Shown: piece by piece, positions 16,136 to 20,358 of the stretch
Layout: each line of letters opens with the position of its first letter
How positions within the stretch are numbered: the first letter of the stretch is position 1
Source of the DNA: Lysobacteraceae bacterium
GTDB lineage: Bacteria; Pseudomonadota; Gammaproteobacteria; Xanthomonadales; Xanthomonadaceae
Direction: 5' to 3'
Assembly: GCA_003449195.1 (NCBI GenBank)
Contig: DMID01000172.1
Coordinates: forward strand, 1-20,358
DNA: 20,358 bases
Made by a program: the position numbers and the translations under genes
Notes under the pieces: model-generated
The model's database searches: none
What the model was told of the DNA's origin: nothing
What the model saw: the letters and a program-made list of their open reading frames with translations, nothing else

Positions 16136-17164
16136 TCAGGAAGCGGGCGGGCGGGCGTTGCGGCTGGATGCCCGGATGATCAGCTCGGGCGTGGTGCTGC
16201 GGCGTTCGCCCTCGCCCGACTCGGTTTCGATCTGCCGGAGCAGGCGACGCATGGCCTGCTCCCCGAGTTCGGCGATATTGACCCGCATCGTCGTCAACGG
16301 CGGGTCAACGAGGCGCGCCAATGGAATATCGTCGAAGCCGGCCAGCGCGATGTCGCCGGGCACATGCTTGCCGGCCTGGTTGAACGCGAACAGGCACCCC
16401 AGCGCCATCATGTCGTTGGCGGCGAACACCGCATCGGGCAAGCCCCCGGAAGCCAGCAATTGCTGGCCGGCGCGGAACCCCGAGGCTTCGGTGAAATCGC
16501 CGCCCAGCTCGCGGCCGCGCACGCCAACGGCGGCATGCCGGGCGATCACCTCGCGGAAACCGCGCAGGCGCTCGCGGGCGTCGTAATTGGCGTCCGGCCC
16601 GCAGATGAAGGCGATGTCCCGGTGTCCGGCTTTGACCAGGTGCTCGGCCATGACCACCGCTCCGGCATGGTTGTCGATGTTCAGCACCGAATACGGCTCG
16701 GCCTCGTCCAGCCGCGTGTTGATCAACACGGTCGGCAGCAGCGGGGGCAAGTGGTCGGCCAGAAAGCCCGGCTGGTCGGCATACGGCGACAGCACCAGCA
16801 GGCCGTCGACGCGCCCGCGCATCGAGCGCAATGCACGCCCCTGCTCGGCCTGCGCACCGTGATAGCTGGACACCAGCAAATGCCAATCCTGGGCGCGGGC
16901 CGCGATCTCGATGCCGCGGATCAATTCGGAGAAAAATTCGCCGTGCAGTTCCGGCAACACCACGCCGATGGTCTGGGTGCTGCGGCTGCTCAGGCTGCGC
17001 GCGGCCGCATGCGGCGTGTAGCGCAGGCGTTCGGCCGTGGCCACCACGTGGCGACGCACAGCTTCGGCCACGTTTTCGTGCCCGTTGAGGGCGCGCGACA
17101 CGGTGGCCACCGACACCTTGGCCTCGCGCGCCACATCCTTAATGGTGACACCGGACTTCCTCAT
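16136..17164 (-). CDS. LacI/GalR-family transcriptional regulator
   Basis: This 342-residue protein is the standard length for the family. The N-terminal helix-turn-helix is VTIKDVAREAKVSVATVSRAL (6-26), and the hinge region includes YTPHAAARSLSS (49-60). The periplasmic-binding-protein-like effector domain starts at TIGVVLPEL (about 65) and ends after GFDDIPLARLVDPPLTT. The recognition helix begins with Val-Ala before TVSR, as in GalR, whose operator half-sites (GTGTAANCG) resemble the sites seen here. ATG 17164 was chosen because GGGGAG lies 9 nt upstream and the DNA-binding domain starts at once. It probably represses the locus until a sugar binds. A site in its own promoter region (17205-17218) suggests autoregulation. 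The effector is unknown. Confidence 0.94.
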   Translation of the reverse strand: MRKSGVTIKDVAREAKVSVATVSRALNGHENVAEAVRRHVVATAERLRYTPHAAARSLSSRSTQTIGVVLPELHGEFFSELIRGIEIAARAQDWHLLVSSYHGAQAEQGRALRSMRGRVDGLLVLSPYADQPGFLADHLPPLLPTVLINTRLDEAEPYSVLNIDNHAGAVVMAEHLVKAGHRDIAFICGPDANYDARERLRGFREVIARHAAVGVRGRELGGDFTEASGFRAGQQLLASGGLPDAVFAANDMMALGCLFAFNQAGKHVPGDIALAGFDDIPLARLVDPPLTTMRVNIAELGEQAMRRLLRQIETESGEGERRSTTPELIIRASSRNARPPAS

Positions 17165-17204
17165 TCGCCCGCACTCCCCGGCAGCGAATCGAATCGGCGC
17201 AAAC

Positions 17205-17218
17205 TGTAAGCGCTTCCA
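17205..17218 (-). promoter_or_regulatory. LacI/GalR-family operator-like site upstream of the regulator gene
   Basis: TGTAAGCGCTTCCA on the + strand is a pseudo-palindrome around CG, centred about 47 bp upstream of the regulator ATG. It differs at one position from the site in front of the GH144 gene. The location fits autorepression and control of the regulator-receptor transcript. Confidence 0.72.
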
Positions 17219-17342
17219 GACTGCCCGGTAACCCCTACTTTCGGGGGAGAAACTATCCCTTCCCAATCAATGGATTGACGGAATAAACGCAGCGTGGTCA
17301 CGAAATCGATGGCTCGCAAATTGGCGCGCATCATACGCCGTT

Positions 17343-17372
17343 CATGACATGGGGTGACCGTTCCATGTCATG
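17343..17372. promoter_or_regulatory. 10-bp inverted repeat upstream of the regulator gene
   Basis: CATGACATGG (17343-17352) and CCATGTCATG (17363-17372) are perfect inverse copies separated by 10 bp, so their centres are 20 bp (about two helical turns) apart. It lies 37 bp past the BolA stop and about 180 bp upstream of the regulator start. With no T-run on either strand, it could be a binding site for a dimeric protein or a 3' hairpin of the bolA transcript. Confidence 0.5.
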
Positions 17373-17408
17373 CCGGCGACATTGTTCAGATTTCGTAAAG
17401 TCGCGCCT

Positions 17409-17681
17409 TCAGACCTCCGCGACTTCGGCCTGTATGGCCAGTGCATGGATGTCGGTCTCCATCAAGCTGCCCAGCGCTGCATAGACCGCGCGATGCCGCG
17501 CCAGCGGGGGCTTGCCGGCAAATGCGCCGCTGACGATCTTCACGCTGAAGTGCCCGCGCCCATCGCGGGCGCCGGCGTGTCCGGCATGCCGGTGGCTGTC
17601 GTCCGTCACTTCCAGCACGGCCGGATGGAATGCCTCCTGCAGCAGCATGCGGATGCGTTCGACACGTTCTGCAGGCGTCAT
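17409..17681 (-). CDS. bolA: BolA-family protein
   Basis: This 90-residue protein carries the family core HFSVKIVSGAFAGKPPLARH (44-63), which continues into RAVYAAL, then DIHALAIQAEV near the C-terminus. BolA proteins partner monothiol glutaredoxins in iron-sulfur handling, and some bind DNA. His63 and the His-rich loop SHRHAGH (29-35) are possible metal-cluster ligands. ATG 17681 overlaps the TGA of the upstream YciI-like gene (ATGA), indicating translational coupling. Family assignment is firm; the precise role in this organism is not. Confidence 0.9.
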   Translation of the reverse strand: MTPAERVERIRMLLQEAFHPAVLEVTDDSHRHAGHAGARDGRGHFSVKIVSGAFAGKPPLARHRAVYAALGSLMETDIHALAIQAEVAEV

Positions 17682-17977
17682 GGCAAGGTCTTGCGGAAAG
17701 GCCGCACCTCCACCCGCACGTAGACGCCGGCCGCCATGTAAGGATCGGCTTGGGCCCAGGCGCGTGCCGCTTCGAGCGACTCGAAATCGGCGATGACGAT
17801 GCTGCCGCTGAAACCGGCCGGACCCGGATCTTCCGCGTCGATGGCCGGGCACGGCCCTGCCACGAGCAGCCGGCCGGCTTCATCCAGCGCCTTCAAACGG
17901 GCCAGGTGAGGCGCGCGCGCCTCCATGCGACGGGCCAGCACGCCTTCCCCGTCATATCCTTCGATCACATACCACAT
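17678..17977 (-). CDS. YciI-like protein
   Basis: This 99-residue protein has the YciI ferredoxin-like alpha/beta fold pattern: MWYVIEGYDGEG, then APHLARLKALDEAGRLLVAGP (about 22-42), FSGSIVIADFESLEAARAWA and DPYMAAGVYVRVEVRPF. The conserved family His is probably His24. YciI proteins are small and mostly uncharacterised, and a few act as dehalogenase-like or decarboxylase-like enzymes. It heads a two-gene unit with the BolA-family gene (4-bp overlap). ATG 17977 starts exactly at the conserved first strand. The ribosome-binding site is weak (GGA about 10 nt upstream). Confidence 0.88.
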   Translation of the reverse strand: MWYVIEGYDGEGVLARRMEARAPHLARLKALDEAGRLLVAGPCPAIDAEDPGPAGFSGSIVIADFESLEAARAWAQADPYMAAGVYVRVEVRPFRKTLP

Positions 17978-18344
17978 GCTGTATTCCAATCCTGTTCTGC
18001 GGGATCGACATGATGCCTTGTCCGGCCCATGGCCGGAGACTGGACACGGCACCGCGCTAACGCGTACCCTGTCACGCAATCGCCCGCGGCCGGAAACGGT
18101 GGCCCGTCGGCAGGAACCCGGCAAGCTCCAAAGCACCGCTTCCGTACCCGATGGCCGATTCGCCGTTCCAGCCCCGCCGCTTCAGACGATCTTTCCCGCT
18201 GTCGACCGCGCACCCACCGCTGCGGTTGCCTGAATGCATGTCGCGCCCCCGCGCCACGGTGCCTTTGGCCCGTCAGCGTCGGCGCCTGCACGCAGGCCGG
18301 CGGCACAGGCCACCCGAGTCGTTCCGGCACCACGGCTTCACCTG
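17978..18344. other. 367-bp divergent intergenic region between yciI-like gene and scpA
   Basis: No supported gene was found. It must hold the promoters of both divergent units, but no clear -35/-10 pair stood out. One palindrome is visible: TCCGGCC (18021-18027), CAT, GGCCGGA (18031-18037), lying 44 bp upstream of the YciI-like start. It could be a regulator site or a 5' mRNA hairpin. An in-frame extension of scpA from 18234 is open, but it encodes Arg/Pro/Ala-rich sequence unlike ScpA. Confidence 0.5.
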
Positions 18345-19268
18345 ATGACAGCAGAACCCGCGCTGGACTTGTCCGCGCCGCCAACGCCGCAGAACCCGCA
18401 GCAGCAGGAAATGCCGCTGGCGGTGGTGCATGGGCAGCCGGTGCTGCAGATCCCGCAGGATCTGTACATTCCGCCCGATGCGCTGGAAGTCATTTTGGAC
18501 GCCTTCGAAGGCCCGCTGGACCTGCTGCTGTACCTGATCCGCCGGCAGAACCTGGACATCCTGGACATCCCCGTCGCCGAGATCACCCGGCAATATGTGG
18601 ATTACATCAACGTGATGCAGGAGCTGCGCTTCGAGCTGGCCGCCGAATACCTGGTGATGGCCGCGATCCTGGCCGAGATCAAGTCGCGGATGCTGCTGCC
18701 GCGGCCGCCCAGCGAGGACGGCGAGGAAGCCGACCCGCGCGCCGAGCTGGTGCGCCGACTGCAGGAATACGAACGCTTCAAGCAGGCCGCCGAGGACATC
18801 GACGAACTGCCCCGCCTGGACCGTGACACCGCCGTGGCCCAGGCCCACGTCCCGGACCGTTCGGCGGTGCGCGTGCCGCCGCCGGTGGAACTGAAGGAAA
18901 TGCTGATGGCGCTGCACGACGTGCTCAAGCGCGCCGAGCTGTTCAGCGGCCACGCTGTGCGGCGCGAGGCGCTGAGCGTGCGCCAGCGGATGGGCGAGGT
19001 GCTCACCCGGCTGGAGGACGGCAGCTTCCACCGCTTCGAATCGCTGTTCGGTGCCGAGGAGGGCCGGCTCGGCGTGCTGGTCACCTTCCTGGCGATGCTG
19101 GAACTGGCCAAGGAACAGTTGCTCGACATCGTCCAGGAGCCGGCCGCGGACGTGGCGCTGGGCGAAAAACCCGCCCTCGCCCCGATCTACGTCAAGTCGC
19201 TGGCACTGGGCAATACCAATGCGCCACTGCAGTTTTCCAGCGAATTCGACGACAGCGACGCCCACTGA
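18345..19268 (+). CDS. scpA: Segregation and condensation protein A (kleisin)
   Basis: This 307-residue protein is the kleisin subunit of the SMC-ScpAB condensin that organises and segregates the chromosome. The N-terminal SMC-neck-binding region is clear: EVILDAFEGPLDLLLYLIRR (48-67), followed by QNLDILDIPVAEITRQYVDY and ELAAEYLVMAAILAEIKSRMLLP. The C-terminal winged-helix region that binds the SMC head includes DGSFHRFESLF and LVTFLAMLELAKEQLLDIVQ. ATG 18345 was chosen although its ribosome-binding site is poor. A later ATG (18411, MPLAVVHG) with AGGA just upstream is an alternative that would remove a Pro/Gln-rich leader. scpB follows 17 bp downstream. Confidence 0.94.
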   Translation: MTAEPALDLSAPPTPQNPQQQEMPLAVVHGQPVLQIPQDLYIPPDALEVILDAFEGPLDLLLYLIRRQNLDILDIPVAEITRQYVDYINVMQELRFELAAEYLVMAAILAEIKSRMLLPRPPSEDGEEADPRAELVRRLQEYERFKQAAEDIDELPRLDRDTAVAQAHVPDRSAVRVPPPVELKEMLMALHDVLKRAELFSGHAVRREALSVRQRMGEVLTRLEDGSFHRFESLFGAEEGRLGVLVTFLAMLELAKEQLLDIVQEPAADVALGEKPALAPIYVKSLALGNTNAPLQFSSEFDDSDAH

Positions 19269-19285
19269 CCCCGACCGCAGACGCA

Positions 19286-20083
19286 ATGGAATCCAGCCCC
19301 GACAACCTGCCCGTCACCCGCATCGTCGAAGCCGCGTTGCTGGCCTCGCACCAGCCGCTGACGCTGGCCCAGTTGCAGGGTTTGTTCCCCGAGGAACAAC
19401 CCGCCCCGGCCGGCAGCATCGAGCGCGCGCTCGAAACGCTGCACGAAGGCTGCGCCGACCGCGGCGTGGAACTGGTCGAAGTGGCCTCCGGCTTCCGCTT
19501 CCAGGTCAAGCAGGACGTGCATGCCTGGGTGTCGCGGCTGTGGACCGACCGCAAGACCCGCTACACCCGCGCCACCCTGGAAACGCTGGCGCTGATCGCC
19601 TACCGCCAGCCGATCACCCGCGGCGAGATCGAGCAGGTGCGCGGCGTGGCGGTCAGCAGCAACATCATCCAGGCGCTGGAAGAACGCGAGTGGATCCGCG
19701 TGGTCGGCCACCGCGACGTGCCCGGCCGGCCGGCGCTGTACGGCACCACGCGCGGCTTCCTCGACTACTTCTGCCTGAAGAGCCTGGACCAGCTGCCGCC
19801 GCTGTCCGAACTGCGCGACTTCGGCGAGCTGGAACCGCAGCTGCCGCTGGACCCGGACATGCCTGCGCCGGCTTCGGCCGCCCTGCCCGGCCATGACGCC
19901 TCGCCCGATGACGACCAGGCCGGATCGAGCGCACCGGCCGCATCCGACGAAAACGCCGCAACCCGATCCCCCGTCGCGGACGATGTCGCCGCGACGGAGC
20001 CGCAAATCCCCGTTTCCAACGAACTTTCCACCGAACCACGTGCCGACGGAGAAAACGCCGGCCGGAGCCCTTCCGATGAGTGA
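19286..20083 (+). CDS. scpB: Segregation and condensation protein B
   Basis: This 265-residue ScpB dimerises and binds ScpA in the condensin complex. The two winged-helix domains cover about 8-170: VTRIVEAALLASHQPLTLAQL, then YTRATLETLALIAYRQPITR, GEIEQVRGVAVSSNIIQALEE and GRPALYGTTRGFLDYFCLKSL. The remaining 90 or so residues (from about 176) are rich in Pro, Ala, Asp, Glu and Ser and are probably disordered. It lies 17 bp after scpA, and its last 8 bases overlap the start of the pseudouridine synthase gene, so the three are likely one operon. Confidence 0.94.
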   Translation: MESSPDNLPVTRIVEAALLASHQPLTLAQLQGLFPEEQPAPAGSIERALETLHEGCADRGVELVEVASGFRFQVKQDVHAWVSRLWTDRKTRYTRATLETLALIAYRQPITRGEIEQVRGVAVSSNIIQALEEREWIRVVGHRDVPGRPALYGTTRGFLDYFCLKSLDQLPPLSELRDFGELEPQLPLDPDMPAPASAALPGHDASPDDDQAGSSAPAASDENAATRSPVADDVAATEPQIPVSNELSTEPRADGENAGRSPSDE

Positions 20084-20358
20084 TACCCCCCGCAAGCTGT
20101 CGCTGAACAAGCTGTCCCTCAAGCGCGACGCCTCTCCCGACCACCCCAAGCTGGAAGAGCGCCTGCACAAGGTGCTGGCGCAGGCCGGCCTCGGCTCGCG
20201 CCGCGCGCTGGAGCAGCGCATCGCCGACGGCATGGTGAAGGTCAACGGCGAAACCGCGAAGACCGGGATGTCGGTCAGCGGCGGCGACCGCATCGAACTG
20301 GACGGCAAGGTGTTCGTCGCCAGCGCGCTCAGCGAGCCCTCGCGCGTGCTGATCTACA
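20076..20358 (+). CDS. rluB: 23S rRNA pseudouridine synthase B, 5' part
   Basis: The first 94 codons are present; the gene runs off the window. A Lys-rich leader (MSDTPRKLSLNKLSLKRD) is followed by an S4 RNA-binding domain: LEERLHKVLAQAGLGSRRAL, EQRIADGMVKVNGE and GGDRIELDGKVF (about 26-80). The next residues (SEPSRVLIY) are where RluB/RsuA-family enzymes enter the catalytic domain. The position directly after scpAB is the usual place for rluB. ATG 20076 overlaps the scpB stop by 8 bp and has GGAG 8 nt upstream. The catalytic Asp lies outside the window. Confidence 0.88.
   Translation, partial: MSDTPRKLSLNKLSLKRDASPDHPKLEERLHKVLAQAGLGSRRALEQRIADGMVKVNGETAKTGMSVSGGDRIELDGKVFVASALSEPSRVLIY

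Noticed and set aside
18234..18344. Upstream extension of scpA from ATG 18234
   Set aside because: It would add 37 residues rich in Arg, Pro and Ala that do not resemble ScpA, which normally has no such leader.
18151..18345. Possible 64-residue + strand gene upstream of scpA
   Set aside because: It is a very Arg/Pro-rich product with no ribosome-binding site or family signal; it is probably a chance open frame in GC-rich intergenic DNA.

Overview
The window is GC-rich and carries several outer-membrane receptors, periplasmic enzymes and the gene order scpA-scpB-rluB. Together these suggest a member of the Xanthomonadaceae/Lysobacteraceae (Xanthomonas, Pseudoxanthomonas, Lysobacter type). This is judged from protein style and gene order only. 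No tRNA, rRNA, CRISPR array, insertion sequence or integrase was found.

Layout. At the left edge is the last 27 codons of a + strand gene (1-85). Everything from 159 to 17977 is on the - strand. Read in the direction of transcription it is: (a) YciI-like protein and BolA-family protein, overlapping by 4 bp (17977-17409); (b) a GalR/LacI-type regulator (17164-16136) and an Oar-like TonB-dependent receptor with an N-terminal carboxypeptidase-regulatory-like domain (16017-12976); (c) a GH144-type lipoprotein enzyme, a sugar-binding lipoprotein and two ABC permeases, packed with start/stop overlaps (12841-8189); (d) after a 386-bp non-coding stretch, a 1056-residue secreted multidomain glycosidase-like protein (7802-4632) followed by a clear intrinsic terminator; (e) a second TonB-dependent receptor and a Tat-exported PhoD-type phosphatase/phosphodiesterase (4470-159). 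On the + strand at the right are scpA, scpB and the start of rluB (18345-20358).

How the genes may work together. Blocks b-d look like a complete carbohydrate uptake locus. A receptor brings an oligosaccharide through the outer membrane, two exported enzymes cut it, a binding protein and ABC permeases take up the products, and a GalR-like repressor controls the set. A near-identical 14-bp LacI-family operator lies in front of the regulator (17205-17218) and in front of the GH144 gene (12857-12870). Characterised GH144 enzymes act on beta-1,2-glucan, and Xanthomonas itself makes an alpha-1,6-cyclised beta-1,2-glucan. The pairing of a GH144 enzyme with a debranching-enzyme-like (alpha/alpha)6 protein therefore makes beta-1,2-glucan, including the cyclised form, a reasonable substrate guess; this is inference. 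No ABC ATPase and no beta-glucosidase or phosphorylase gene lies in the window.

Block e is separated from the sugar locus by the terminator at 4599-4622 and has its own upstream region with repeated ATTCCATT elements. It is probably a separate phosphate-scavenging unit.
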